Below, piece after piece: positions 1 through 9,295 of a stretch of 64,000 nt of DNA. Made by a program: the position numbers and the translations under genes. The stretch comes from Bernardetia sp. MNP-M8 (GTDB taxonomy: Bacteria; Bacteroidota; Bacteroidia; Cytophagales; Bernardetiaceae), in assembly GCF_037126285.1 (NCBI RefSeq), contig NZ_CP147012.1, positions 1,364,001 to 1,428,000 of the forward strand, in the 5' to 3' direction. The notes beneath the pieces are model-generated. The model saw only the letters and a program-made list of their open reading frames with translations, had not been told where the DNA came from and did not search any database. Within the stretch, counting starts at the first letter, position 1, and every line of letters starts with the position of its first letter.

Positions 1-102
1 TTATAAGATTACAAATCTACCTAATTTTGATTAAAATTTTATATCTAATTCTCTAAAATTCAACTTCTTTATTCTATTTGAAAATTATTATTATTGACAC
101 TA

Positions 103-139
103 AAAAACGCACAAAACTTTATAAATTTTATGCGTTTTA
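103..139 (-). terminator. Rho-independent terminator after guaB
   Basis: Inverted repeat AAAACGCA / TGCGTTTT around an AT-rich loop, with A runs on one side and T runs on the other, 20 bases past the guaB stop codon. Read on the minus strand it ends in a T-rich tract. Nothing else is visible in bases 1-102. Confidence 0.7.
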
Positions 140-159
140 TTTACTTACTAATCAAAAAA

Positions 160-1710
160 TTAGTTTCTACTATAATTCGGAGCTTCACGAGTTATCATTA
201 CATCGTGGGGATGACTTTCTCTCATTCCTGCATTGGTAATTTTGACAAACTGTGCTTTTTGCAAATCTTCAATTGAAGCTGCACCACAATAGCCCATTCC
301 TGCTTTAAGTCCACCCACAAGTTGATAAATCACTTCAGCAGCTTTTCCTTTGTAGGCAACTCTTCCAGTAATTCCTTCTGGAACAAGTTTTTTAATATCA
401 TCTTCTGTATCTTGGAAATAACGGTCTTTTGAGCCATCTTCCATTGCTTCTATCGAACCCATTCCACGATAATATTTGAATTTTCTTCCTTCATAAATTA
501 TCATTTCCCCAGGTGCTTCGTCTGTTCCTGCCAAAAGTGAACCTATCATAATACAAGATGCACCTGCTGCAATAGCTTTGACTAAATCTCCTGAAAAACG
601 TACTCCTCCATCTGCAATAATTGGAACTCCTGTTCCTTTTACAGCCTCAGCAGCTTCAAAAACAGCCGATAATTGTGGCATTCCTACTCCTGCAATGATT
701 CTAGTTGTACAGATACTTCCAGGTCCTACACCTACTTTTACAGCATCTGCACCTGCCTCTGCAAGAGCTTTTGCACCTGCACCTGTGGCTACATTTCCTA
801 CAATAACTTGAAGTTTTGGATAAGTAGATTTTACCTTTTTGAGCATTTCTATAACACCTTTTGAGTGTCCGTGAGCTGTATCAATCGTTATAACATCAAC
901 GGCAGATTTTACAAGTGCAGCAACTCTTTCTAAAGTATCACCAGTAACACCAACGGCAGCACCTACACGCAAGCGACCACGTTCGTCTTTACAGGCATTT
1001 GGTCTATCACTATTTTTGAGAATATCTTTGTAGGTAATAAGTCCTACAAGATTGTTTTCATCATCAATAATTAATAGCTTTTCGATTTTATTTGCATCTA
1101 AAATTGATTCTGCTTGTTGCAAATCAACACCTTCTTTTGCTGTAATCAGATTTTTAGAGGTCATTATATCTGAAACAGGAAGCGAAAGGTTTTTCTGAAA
1201 ACGCAAATCTCTATTTGTAAGGATGCCAATCAATTTTTTGTTTTCATCAATAACAGGGATTCCACCAATTTTGAATTCTTTCATCAAGCGATTTGCATCA
1301 GCAAGGGTTTGGTTAGGAAAAACAGTTACTGGGTCGGTAATCATTCCACTTTCCGAACGTTTTACTTTTCTTACCTGTTCAGCTTGACGTGCAATGCTCA
1401 TATTTTTATGAATAAAAGCAATTCCTCCTTCTTGAGCAATAGCAATTGCCATTTCAGCCTCGCTAACCGTATCCATTGCAGCCGAAACAATCGGAACATT
1501 CAATGTAATTGTTTTGGTAAGTCTAGTTTTGGTTTGCGTATTTCTTGGAAGAGTTTCAGAGTAAGCAGGTACGAGCAATACGTCATCGTAAGTGAGAGCT
1601 TCCATTAAGAATTTGGAAGCAAAAGCATCAGAAAAACTCTGGCTTTGTAAGTTTGGGTGGCTAGTTGTAGCTGCACCGTTTTGGGTTGTGGAATTTTCAG
1701 GCATGTGCAA
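160..1710 (-). CDS. guaB: Inosine-5'-monophosphate dehydrogenase
   Basis: Catalyses the NAD-dependent oxidation of IMP to XMP, the first committed step of GMP synthesis, in the cytoplasm. The 516-residue protein has the IMPDH core starting at [15 protein letters not shown] (about residue 38), a pair of CBS domains at about 115-235, the catalytic loop GPGSICTTR with the active-site Cys near residue 334, and the flap [10 protein letters not shown]. The C-terminus [12 protein letters not shown] is typical of Bacteroidota IMPDH. The first 35 or so residues are longer than in many homologues and polar; a start at Met3 is also possible, but the promoter found just upstream places the transcript start before Met1. 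The gene is single, divergent from ftsX, and followed by a terminator. Confidence 0.96.
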   Translation of the reverse strand: MHMPENSTTQNGAATTSHPNLQSQSFSDAFASKFLMEALTYDDVLLVPAYSETLPRNTQTKTRLTKTITLNVPIVSAAMDTVSEAEMAIAIAQEGGIAFIHKNMSIARQAEQVRKVKRSESGMITDPVTVFPNQTLADANRLMKEFKIGGIPVIDENKKLIGILTNRDLRFQKNLSLPVSDIMTSKNLITAKEGVDLQQAESILDANKIEKLLIIDDENNLVGLITYKDILKNSDRPNACKDERGRLRVGAAVGVTGDTLERVAALVKSAVDVITIDTAHGHSKGVIEMLKKVKSTYPKLQVIVGNVATGAGAKALAEAGADAVKVGVGPGSICTTRIIAGVGMPQLSAVFEAAEAVKGTGVPIIADGGVRFSGDLVKAIAAGASCIMIGSLLAGTDEAPGEMIIYEGRKFKYYRGMGSIEAMEDGSKDRYFQDTEDDIKKLVPEGITGRVAYKGKAAEVIYQLVGGLKAGMGYCGAASIEDLQKAQFVKITNAGMRESHPHDVMITREAPNYSRN

Positions 1711-1736
1711 ATAATGTAATGTTTCTATTTGCCATA

Positions 1737-1765
1737 CAAAATTAAGGAATTATTTGGATTTACAA
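1737..1765 (-). promoter_or_regulatory. Bacteroidota-type promoter of guaB
   Basis: On the minus strand a -33 TTG (1763-1765) is separated by 18 bases from a -7 box TAATTTTG (1737-1744), matching the primary sigma consensus of Bacteroidota (TTTG/TTG, about 19 bases, TAnnTTTG). Transcription would start about 20 bases before the guaB start codon. The rest of the 323-bp gap 1711-2033 is AT-rich and holds the ftsX promoter. Confidence 0.7.
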
Positions 1766-1940
1766 GTATTTAGATGAAATATTATTTTACAATTAAAACT
1801 ACTTAACTAATTCTTAACACTAAGAAATTAGTTGACCTTTTATTTTTTGGTCAAAAACTTGGTTAATAAAATAATTGAAAGTAAAAATAAACTATTGATA
1901 AAGCATTAACTAGATTCATTATCCATCTTATGATTTTAAA

Positions 1941-1975
1941 TTTGACAAAAAATGAATTACTTTTTAGTATTTTTG
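1941..1975 (+). promoter_or_regulatory. Probable promoter of ftsX
   Basis: A -33 TTTG (1941-1944) and a -7 box TATTTTTG (1968-1975) lie upstream of ftsX. The 23-base spacer is a few bases longer than usual. The -7 match is exact; the -33 assignment is less certain. Confidence 0.5.
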
Positions 1976-2033
1976 TAAAAGGAGTATTTGAACCAAATTA
2001 ATTACTAATCATTGAACATTAATCACTAAAAAA

Positions 2034-2942
2034 TTGCAATTTCCTTCTATCAACCGTCCTTTTTCCAAAAAACGTATTGGCTCTTATCCATATATAGGTG
2101 TACTGGTTAATATTACGTTGGCACTTTTTATTACTGGACTTTTGGGTTTAATTCTGATTTATACCTATCAATTTTCTATCAGAACTAAAGAAAACGTTGA
2201 AGTTGAAGTGTATTTGCGTAGGGATGTAAATGAAAATCAGCGTTTGAGTATTCAGAAAAAGCTCACTCAATTAGATTTTGTCTTAAAAGATGAAAAAGGA
2301 AAACCTCGCATTCGTTTTATGGCAAGTGAAGAAGCAGCTAAAATGATGCGTCAAGAAGCAGGAGTAGAATTTGAAGAGTTTTTAGTTGGAGAAAATCGTT
2401 TGCCTGATGCCTATTATATCAATGTAGAAGAATCGTATTATCAGAAGGACAAAATGGCTCTGTTAAAAGCACAAATTGAAAGTATAGAAGGCGTTTATGA
2501 AGTAGATTTTAAAGATAAATACATAGAAGAAATCACCAAAAATCTCCAAACGATTAGTTATATTTTCTTTGCTTTTGCACTTGTTTTCTTTGTTGCTGCT
2601 ATTATTTTGATTGATAGTGGTGTTCGTTTGGCTCTTTTTTCACAGCGTTTTCTGATTCGAAGTATGCAACTTGTTGGAGCAACACCCTTTTTTATCAAAA
2701 AACCTTTTCTTCGTCGTGCTTTTATTCACGGAATAATTGGGGGAATAATCGCTTATATTTTGGTACTTATTCTTGCTAAAGGTTTTGCTTTATGGATTCC
2801 AGAACTTAATGCTTTTGATTATATGGGTTCTATTCTTGGTCTTGGCTTCATAATTTTAGTTTTAGGAATAAGTATAAATACAATTAGTGCTTACATTGCT
2901 GTGAGCAAATATTTGTATATGCGATTGGATGATTTGTATTAA
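2034..2942 (+). CDS. ftsX: FtsX-like cell-division permease
   Basis: Membrane partner of the ATPase FtsE, which links cytokinesis to activation of peptidoglycan hydrolases. The 302-residue protein has the FtsX layout: one membrane helix near residues 22-47, an extracytoplasmic domain of about 120 residues, then three more helices (about 172-200, 232-258 and 263-292) forming the FtsX/MacB-type core. The start is a TTG, since an in-frame TGA lies 21 bases upstream and no ATG intervenes; the next residues QFPSINRPFSKKRIGSYP are conserved-looking. ftsE is not adjacent, which is common in Bacteroidota. A single-gene unit with its own promoter. Confidence 0.9.
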   Translation: MQFPSINRPFSKKRIGSYPYIGVLVNITLALFITGLLGLILIYTYQFSIRTKENVEVEVYLRRDVNENQRLSIQKKLTQLDFVLKDEKGKPRIRFMASEEAAKMMRQEAGVEFEEFLVGENRLPDAYYINVEESYYQKDKMALLKAQIESIEGVYEVDFKDKYIEEITKNLQTISYIFFAFALVFFVAAIILIDSGVRLALFSQRFLIRSMQLVGATPFFIKKPFLRRAFIHGIIGGIIAYILVLILAKGFALWIPELNAFDYMGSILGLGFIILVLGISINTISAYIAVSKYLYMRLDDLY

Positions 2943-2950
2943 AAATTTCA

Positions 2951-2976
2951 ACAAACTAAGAAGTCTGTGATACATT
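2951..2976. repeat. Imperfect hairpin related to that at 52779
   Basis: ACAAACT / AGTCTGT around a 4-base spacer, followed by GATACATT, directly after the ftsX stop. The same arrangement, ACAGACT-aggc-AGTCTGT then GATACAATT, occurs at 52779-52806. Two copies of a small dispersed hairpin; function unknown. A second small hairpin GCCCT / AGGGC is at 3083-3098. Confidence 0.45.
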
Positions 2977-3147
2977 GCAACTAGAACCAATTTATTTTCG
3001 TTTAGACAAACAACTAGAGAAACGAATAGATTGTAAAAACACCAAATTTCAGAATTTTCTTTTATTTCTCTATCTTGTAAATGCCCTTAAACTAGGGCTT
3101 GTTTTAAATTTAGACGAATAATTAGCTACGCTGAACTACGTTTGACA

Positions 3148-4854
3148 ATGAAAAAATATATTCCTTTCTTTCTTATTTTTTGCTTTTACTTTTTAGTTAA
3201 TCTTTCAGTAATTGCACAAACAGCTTCTATACCTCATTCTTTGGATGAAGCAATTTCACTTTTCAATGCAGGAAATCATAGTGAGGCTAAAACACTATTA
3301 CGCCAAAATTTAGAGTACGACCCAGAGGATTCAGATTCTCGTTCTGTCTTGGGAAAAATGAATTATCATTTAGGCGAATGGCAAAGTGCAATTGATATTT
3401 GGAGCGAAGGATTGAATGGAAAACCCTCTGATTATGTTTTTCACATGAATATCGGAAATGTTTTTTATGAAAAAGCAGAGCAAAATGCACCTTCTATTTA
3501 TTTGACCACCTATTCAGAAGAAGATATAAAAGAAAAACCAACACTCTACGAACAAGATTTTCTAGAAAATACTTCTACTTCCTTTCTAAAATATTGGCAG
3601 AAAGGAATTAATGCCTATCAAGCTGCCTACGAAATTTATCCTTATGAAGAATATGTTTTAGAAAGATTAGTTGACCTCTATGAAATGAATAGGGAGTTTT
3701 ATAATTCATTTTTATATTACAAGCAACTAGCAGAGCTTTACCCAGAAAATAGTTATTACCTCACAAATGCTGCTATTTATCAAGCTAAAATAAAGACTTC
3801 TAGTCAAAAAGAACAAGATTCTTTGGAAAGTTTAGTAATTGAAAGGCTGAATTATTCTTTAGAAGTTGATGCTCATAACCCTGACACATACAGAGAATTA
3901 GCTCGTATTTTAGCAAATAGAGAAAGTTCTGAGAAAGAGAAACAAGAAGAAAATGAAGATAATTCTCAAGAAAAAATAACAGATGAAATTACACCTTCTT
4001 TAGAAATTACGCAAAAAGCTAATTTTTATGCTTCAATTCCTAAATATGCACGTTTTGAATTTTCAAATGAAAAAGCGTTACTTTTAGATAGATTATTAAC
4101 AAAAAGTTATAGTCAGAAAAAAAATTGGTCTATGCTAATAGATTCTTTGACAAACTCTATTTCTGAAAAAGATTTTATCACTCAAAACTTATTGATTACT
4201 GTTTTGGCGGCTGATGCTTCTGACTCTGAACTATTGCGTACTTTTGATAATTACTATTCCTTAGTAAAAGAACGAAAAAATATCATTAATTCACTTGCAA
4301 GCACAAATAATGGTCAATGGCTTTTGGTTCAACTCTTAGGAGAAACTAAAGAAATCAATTTGACACGAGAAGTAACAACTACTTTAGTTAGAAAAAAATC
4401 GCCTAATATGCATGATGTTTTGATTGGTTTATTAGAATATGATTATTTACCAGAATCAATGGATATTGCAAAAAATTTATCAAAACTAAATGATGAAAGA
4501 AGTAGAACAGCACTTATAAAAGAACTTTATTTGCCTCTTCCAAAAACATCTGAAAAATGGAAAAACAAAACCTATTATGCACTACAAGTTCGCCAAATGC
4601 GTGCTATTATAGCACTTTCTTCATTAGAAAAAGATGAGGAAATAAAGCAAGAGTTAGTAAAAGGTTTGGAGCGTCAAGAGGTGCGTTTGTTTTGTGCTGT
4701 GGCTCTATATTCTCAAACTAGAAATACAGATTATCTAAAACTTGCCAAAAAATACAAGCCTAAAAAAGTTCCTTTCCCAGAATTAGGACAGTTTTTGAAA
4801 CAATTTAATAATTCGAAAGCTAATTCTTTGGGAGATAAGTTGATTAAGGGCTAA
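3148..4854 (+). CDS. Secreted TPR-repeat protein of unknown function
   Basis: A 568-residue protein with an N-terminal signal peptide (MKKYIPFFLIFCFYFLVN, cleavage after VIAQ) followed by TPR units: LDEAISLFNAGNHSEAKTLL near residue 32 and GKMNYHLGEWQSAIDIW near 72, with further helical repeats at about 150-200. The central part (250-290) is acidic and low in complexity; the C-terminal half is all helical without a family I recognise. A TTG six bases upstream (3142) is also open, but the ATG at 3148 gives a normal signal peptide. Convergent with menD with only 25 bases between them and no obvious terminator. Probably periplasmic or outer-membrane associated; the partner is unknown. Confidence 0.8.
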   Translation: MKKYIPFFLIFCFYFLVNLSVIAQTASIPHSLDEAISLFNAGNHSEAKTLLRQNLEYDPEDSDSRSVLGKMNYHLGEWQSAIDIWSEGLNGKPSDYVFHMNIGNVFYEKAEQNAPSIYLTTYSEEDIKEKPTLYEQDFLENTSTSFLKYWQKGINAYQAAYEIYPYEEYVLERLVDLYEMNREFYNSFLYYKQLAELYPENSYYLTNAAIYQAKIKTSSQKEQDSLESLVIERLNYSLEVDAHNPDTYRELARILANRESSEKEKQEENEDNSQEKITDEITPSLEITQKANFYASIPKYARFEFSNEKALLLDRLLTKSYSQKKNWSMLIDSLTNSISEKDFITQNLLITVLAADASDSELLRTFDNYYSLVKERKNIINSLASTNNGQWLLVQLLGETKEINLTREVTTTLVRKKSPNMHDVLIGLLEYDYLPESMDIAKNLSKLNDERSRTALIKELYLPLPKTSEKWKNKTYYALQVRQMRAIIALSSLEKDEEIKQELVKGLERQEVRLFCAVALYSQTRNTDYLKLAKKYKPKKVPFPELGQFLKQFNNSKANSLGDKLIKG

Positions 4855-4879
4855 ACGAAATACGAAAATATTAAATTCA

Positions 4880-6652
4880 TCAATCCACCTCCAAAAACTT
4901 AACAGCTTTTTTATAGTCTTGAAAAACTTTTGTATTGATTTCTATACTTGTTTTTACTTCAACGATAGAAATTCGACTTCGTTTTTCTACATCTAACTCT
5001 AGTTTTTCTAAGGCTTCTTGAAATTCAATTTTACTTTTATCTTCACAAAAAGTATATTCTAACTCAAATTCTTTACTCAAACTTTGGGCATTCAGAGGTT
5101 GTTTGATTACAAAAAACTCATCTGATTCGGGTTGTTTAGCAGCATCTGGAAGCATTTTAAAAATTCCTCCTCCATGATTATTGAGTAGAATTACAATCAG
5201 ATTTTTTGGTAAATAATTATTCCAAAACGCATTTCTATCGTAGAAAAAAGCAACATCACCAGTCAATAAAATATTCAATGTTTCATCGTCTGCAAGAGCG
5301 TGTCCTATGGCTGTACTTGTTGAGCCATCAATTCCACTCGTACCCCGATTAGAGAAAATTTCAATTTCTTTATTTGCATCTTTATCTAAGTTTAGATAAT
5401 TGGCATAACGCACACTCATACTGTTTGCCAAATGAAAATTAGAACGTTGTGGTAAGTGTTCCATCAATCTCTTAACGGCTTCAAACTCTGAAAAAGGTTG
5501 CTCTTCGAAAAAATGAGCGTTTAATTTCTTAATTTCTGCATCTGTTCCACGCCAATTATCAACAAAGAAAGATTGACGATAAGATTCTGCAAAACGAGTC
5601 TGTTTTTCCAAAACCTTTCTGAAAAAATAGGATGGATTAAGAGGAATTACTTTTGTAAGCGACTGAAAAGTATCAGCAGCAATTCCAGCAGGTTGAATGT
5701 GCCAATGCTCAATAGCAGGATATTCACGTAAAAATTTTTTAAGATTTTTTGATATGACTGATTTTCCAAATGTAATCAATAATTCGGGTCTGAGTTCTTC
5801 TAAACTTTCTCTATTCATCAAAAACACATCTTGATGCTGAATACTATTTTTTACAATATGAAGATTTGAAATTACATCAGCCACAACAGTAACCTCCAAA
5901 CCATTAAGCGCATAAATCAAACGCTCATCATAACGCATTTGTCCTCCAACAATCAATTTTTTTTCTGTTCTATTCCACACTTCTAAAAGCTGTTCCCAAT
6001 GCTGTGTTCGTATTTTTGGACGGCTATGAATTTGTTCGATAATCTTTACATCATTATCATATTTTATTTGGTTTTCATACAAACTATTTATATCATCTTC
6101 TTCATTCGTAACTTCAATAGGTGGATAAAATGGCTCACGAAAAGGTGCATTGATATGAACAGGCGCAGCAGGATAGGTTTGACAAAGATTAATTGCCTCT
6201 GAAATAGTGCGTTCGATATGCCAAACAGCATCTTCATGTGACAAATCTACTGGCAATGTATAGCTTTCTTTTACATGCTTTCCGTAGATATTTGTTTGTC
6301 TGATTGTCTGTCCATCAAACTGGTCTATCCATTCTGGAGGACGGTCAGCCGTCAAGACAAGCAGAGGAATTTGTTGAAAATAGGCTTCTGCAATTGCTGG
6401 AGCATAATTGTAGGCAGCAGAACCCGAAGTACAAATCAAAACAACAGGTTTATTGGTCTGCTGTGCAATTCCTAAAGCTATAAAAGCAGCAGAACGCTCA
6501 TCAGCCACTACTTTGCAATTCAAATTTTTATGCCTTACAAAAGCTAGTGTAAGAGGAGCAGACCGAGAACCAGGTGAAATGATTACGTTTTCGATGCCGT
6601 GTCTGTGGCAAATATGAGCAATATTCCAAATGGGTTGAAGAGCGTAAGACAT
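4880..6652 (-). CDS. menD: SEPHCHC synthase, menaquinone biosynthesis
   Basis: ThDP-dependent enzyme that condenses 2-oxoglutarate-derived succinic semialdehyde with isochorismate (2-succinyl-5-enolpyruvyl-6-hydroxy-3-cyclohexene-1-carboxylate synthase), the first dedicated step to menaquinone. The 590-residue protein shows the MenD N-terminus (SPGSRSAPL near residue 26, ADERSAAFIALG near 51, CTSGSAAYNYAPA near 74) and the ThDP/Mg motif beginning GDVAFFYDRNAFWNN (about 465) and ending LLNNHGGGIF. Other men genes are not adjacent. Menaquinol is the expected donor for the alternative complex III encoded further along, so the pathway is coherent. Its leader carries the AT-rich motif at 6664-6685. 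Confidence 0.95.
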   Translation of the reverse strand: MSYALQPIWNIAHICHRHGIENVIISPGSRSAPLTLAFVRHKNLNCKVVADERSAAFIALGIAQQTNKPVVLICTSGSAAYNYAPAIAEAYFQQIPLLVLTADRPPEWIDQFDGQTIRQTNIYGKHVKESYTLPVDLSHEDAVWHIERTISEAINLCQTYPAAPVHINAPFREPFYPPIEVTNEEDDINSLYENQIKYDNDVKIIEQIHSRPKIRTQHWEQLLEVWNRTEKKLIVGGQMRYDERLIYALNGLEVTVVADVISNLHIVKNSIQHQDVFLMNRESLEELRPELLITFGKSVISKNLKKFLREYPAIEHWHIQPAGIAADTFQSLTKVIPLNPSYFFRKVLEKQTRFAESYRQSFFVDNWRGTDAEIKKLNAHFFEEQPFSEFEAVKRLMEHLPQRSNFHLANSMSVRYANYLNLDKDANKEIEIFSNRGTSGIDGSTSTAIGHALADDETLNILLTGDVAFFYDRNAFWNNYLPKNLIVILLNNHGGGIFKMLPDAAKQPESDEFFVIKQPLNAQSLSKEFELEYTFCEDKSKIEFQEALEKLELDVEKRSRISIVEVKTSIEINTKVFQDYKKAVKFLEVD

Positions 6653-6663
6653 AATTAAATTGA

Positions 6664-6685
6664 CAATTATAAATTAAAAATTACG
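6664..6685 (-). repeat. CGTAATT-type AT-rich motif in menD leader
   Basis: Read on the minus strand: CGTAATTTTTAATT then TATAATTG, 12 bases before the menD start codon. The longer versions at 31175-31203, 31953-32002 and 38740-38768 share the same frame of CGTAATT units and the same ending AATTG. The gap 6653-6961 otherwise contains only the terminator at 6898-6935 and a possible -7 box (6744-6751). Confidence 0.5.
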
Positions 6686-6897
6686 AATAGATTAACTATA
6701 CAGTTTATTAATGATACTCCTTATAAGGTATGTTTTGATTTGACAAATTTAATCAATTTGAAACTATCTAGATTATAAAATTAGATTATTAATCTTATTT
6801 AATCTCTTGTTTGTCGTTTAGTTTTCACACTTTGGCATATTAATAGCTATTTAACTCATTGTGATTGCCACGAGATTGGTAATTTTTTCATGGCTAT

Positions 6898-6935
6898 AAA
6901 AAAGAGGTTTCGGCATGTTCTGAAGCCTTTTTTTC
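6898..6935 (-). terminator. Terminator after TonB-dependent receptor gene
   Basis: Inverted repeat AAAGAGGTTTC / GAAGCCTTTT with a 10-base loop and T runs on both strands, so probably bidirectional. It lies 27 bases past the stop of the minus-strand receptor gene. Confidence 0.75.
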
Positions 6936-6961
6936 TGTGGTTTATGAAACTCTATACTCTC

Positions 6962-9154
6962 TCAAAAATCATATCTAAGATTAACTAAAAAATTTCGTTT
7001 ATTCATTCTATAATCAAAACGATAAGAATTATTTTTTATGAGATAGTTATCTTTGTCAGCAAGATTTGTAATTAGAAGACCTAGTTCTAAATAAGGTGTA
7101 AAACGATAGGCAAATTTTGTATCTACAGTTGCCCAAGCTGCTACATTTTCTGGACGAAAATCTTTTGTTCGCTCAGTAATATCTGAACTTCTACGCATAA
7201 CTTCACTTTGTACGTGAACCATTGCCGAACCTAAAAATTTATTTTTTTCATAACTAAAACCAACATTCAAACTATGTGCAGGATACCAAGTCAGTTTATC
7301 AGGACTTTCTGTAATTGTGGTATCTCTAATGGTTTCGTTTAGGCGTTGAACAAAAGAATAATTTCCCATAATCTGAAATTCGGAAGAAATAGATGATTCA
7401 ATCTCATATTCGATTCCAAAATTAGTCAAGCTATACAAATTTGTACTCAAATTAGCATTAGCAACACTATAAGCAATGATGTCTTCAAAATTGGTATAAA
7501 AGGTATTTAATCGCATAATCGTCTTTTTGGAAGCCTGCCACTCCCCAACTAACTCAAATGTAGTGATAGATTCTGCCGAAAGTTCGTTGATATTCGAAGC
7601 AAGTGAATACGTATTTGCCCCAAACATTTCAGTAGGAGTAGGCGTGCGAAATGCCCTTCCTCCAAGAGCTTTAACAGTAAGTGTAGGCATGGCATGAAAA
7701 ACAAGTCCTACTCTTGGACTAAACTGTTCAAAAGACTTTGATTCTTCGCTTCTTTCTAATGAATAAATATCTGTATAATTGAAAAATTGATTGTCATAAC
7801 GAAGTGTAACTGTCGCTTGTAGAAGTCCATTCAAAACTCTAGGCGATGTATATTGAGCAAATAAAGCAAGATTTATCAGAGGTTTTGATGCTATAAACTC
7901 CAACCACGCATTCATTGGCTGAGGATCATTATCTTGAAAAGGAGAAAAATCTGAATTCAAATCAATATTTGAAGTATGAGCATCATCTCCATCATAATAA
8001 AATACATTTCCTTCTATACCTGCAAGAAACACCGACTCTTTTCCTAACGAATATTTGTATTGCATTCTACCAAAAACATCTTCTGCACTTGTTTTCAAAT
8101 ATTCTGTAACCCCTAATGGATAAAAATTATCAAGCGCACCATCAGGATAATAACGCATATTCCAATCCACAGCATGACGCTGATAACGCACAACATATTC
8201 TTGTACTAACTTTTTATTCAAATGTCCACTTGTATAACGCAAAGATAGCATTTTCCGATTTTCTTTAATGGCTTCTGGTTGATCTGGAATAAAAAACAAC
8301 CAACCATGTCCTGTTTCAAGCTCCCAATCGTGCTGATGATATTGTAATTCGAAACCTGATAATTTCCCTCTTCCCTCTAGCTTTCCAAAAAGATAATAGC
8401 TATTTCTTTTATCATTTATTTCTTGTTTCAAAAAATTACCTGCATCATCTGTTCTTTCTGAATCATCAAAGGATAAATATTCGTTTCCTAGTGTAGAAAA
8501 AGAATTAAAAGCCACAACAGCAGCCAAGACATCACTTTCTCCACCGACTACCACATCATAAATTTGTTTGTTATTGCTTCCCAAACGAATCTGAGCCATT
8601 CCATTTTGTCTAAAATCAGAAGGAGAAACAGTATTTATTCCCACTGCTCCATTCATTGCATTTGCACCATACAAAGCCGAAACAGGTCCCCGAATGAGTT
8701 CTATTGATTTAGAAAAAACTAAAGGAGTAACCTCAGAAGTATAAGCTGTTCCATACAAATTATCATTATAAGGAACACCATCTACCAAAATAAGCAAATG
8801 ATTATTATTCCAACCTTCATACACTCCTCTAGAACTTACCGTTTTTCTATCATAATCTTGTGAAGGTGAAAATCCAGCTTGTCTGTACAAAACATCATTC
8901 AGACTCACCCAACCATATTTATTTATTTTTTCTTGTGAAATAACTTTTACAATACTAGGTGCATCAAGTACACGCTGCTCTATTTTGGAAGCAGAAGAAA
9001 CTTTTCCTGTCAGTAAGTTTTCTTCAGGTTGTAAAAGTTCATCAATACTCAATTGATAGAGTGAAGAATCACTTTGAGCTAATAATGAAAATGAAATAGA
9101 TAGAAAAATTGATACAAAAATGCATGTCAAGTAATGTTTTTTCATGAAAAACAA
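6962..9154 (-). CDS. TonB-dependent outer-membrane receptor
   Basis: A 730-residue outer-membrane receptor for an unidentified ligand (typically a siderophore, vitamin B12 or metal complex) powered by TonB. It has a signal peptide ending at SLLAQ, a plug domain with APSIVKVISQEKI (about 65), LILVDGVPYNDN (about 120) and ELIRGPVSALYGANAMNG (about 152), and a long beta-barrel whose last residues LVNLRYDF end in the expected aromatic residue. No carboxypeptidase-like N-terminal extension and no SusD partner are present, so it is not a SusC-type glycan transporter. It stands alone, with a terminator behind it. The substrate cannot be told from the sequence. Confidence 0.92.
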   Translation of the reverse strand: MFFMKKHYLTCIFVSIFLSISFSLLAQSDSSLYQLSIDELLQPEENLLTGKVSSASKIEQRVLDAPSIVKVISQEKINKYGWVSLNDVLYRQAGFSPSQDYDRKTVSSRGVYEGWNNNHLLILVDGVPYNDNLYGTAYTSEVTPLVFSKSIELIRGPVSALYGANAMNGAVGINTVSPSDFRQNGMAQIRLGSNNKQIYDVVVGGESDVLAAVVAFNSFSTLGNEYLSFDDSERTDDAGNFLKQEINDKRNSYYLFGKLEGRGKLSGFELQYHQHDWELETGHGWLFFIPDQPEAIKENRKMLSLRYTSGHLNKKLVQEYVVRYQRHAVDWNMRYYPDGALDNFYPLGVTEYLKTSAEDVFGRMQYKYSLGKESVFLAGIEGNVFYYDGDDAHTSNIDLNSDFSPFQDNDPQPMNAWLEFIASKPLINLALFAQYTSPRVLNGLLQATVTLRYDNQFFNYTDIYSLERSEESKSFEQFSPRVGLVFHAMPTLTVKALGGRAFRTPTPTEMFGANTYSLASNINELSAESITTFELVGEWQASKKTIMRLNTFYTNFEDIIAYSVANANLSTNLYSLTNFGIEYEIESSISSEFQIMGNYSFVQRLNETIRDTTITESPDKLTWYPAHSLNVGFSYEKNKFLGSAMVHVQSEVMRRSSDITERTKDFRPENVAAWATVDTKFAYRFTPYLELGLLITNLADKDNYLIKNNSYRFDYRMNKRNFLVNLRYDF

Positions 9155-9295
9155 GGTGTAAAGTAATGTAGTTACAATGTTACTTACTTCAAGATAAGAA
9201 TTTATTTTGTTTCATGGTAGTGTAAATAATTATTTTTAAAATTTAAATTGTAGCACAATACATCAAAAAATTAGACTATAAGAAGAATAGAAAAA

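Noticed and set aside
94-276. 60-codon ORF over the guaB terminator
   Set aside because: Antisense to guaB and its terminator; no coding features.
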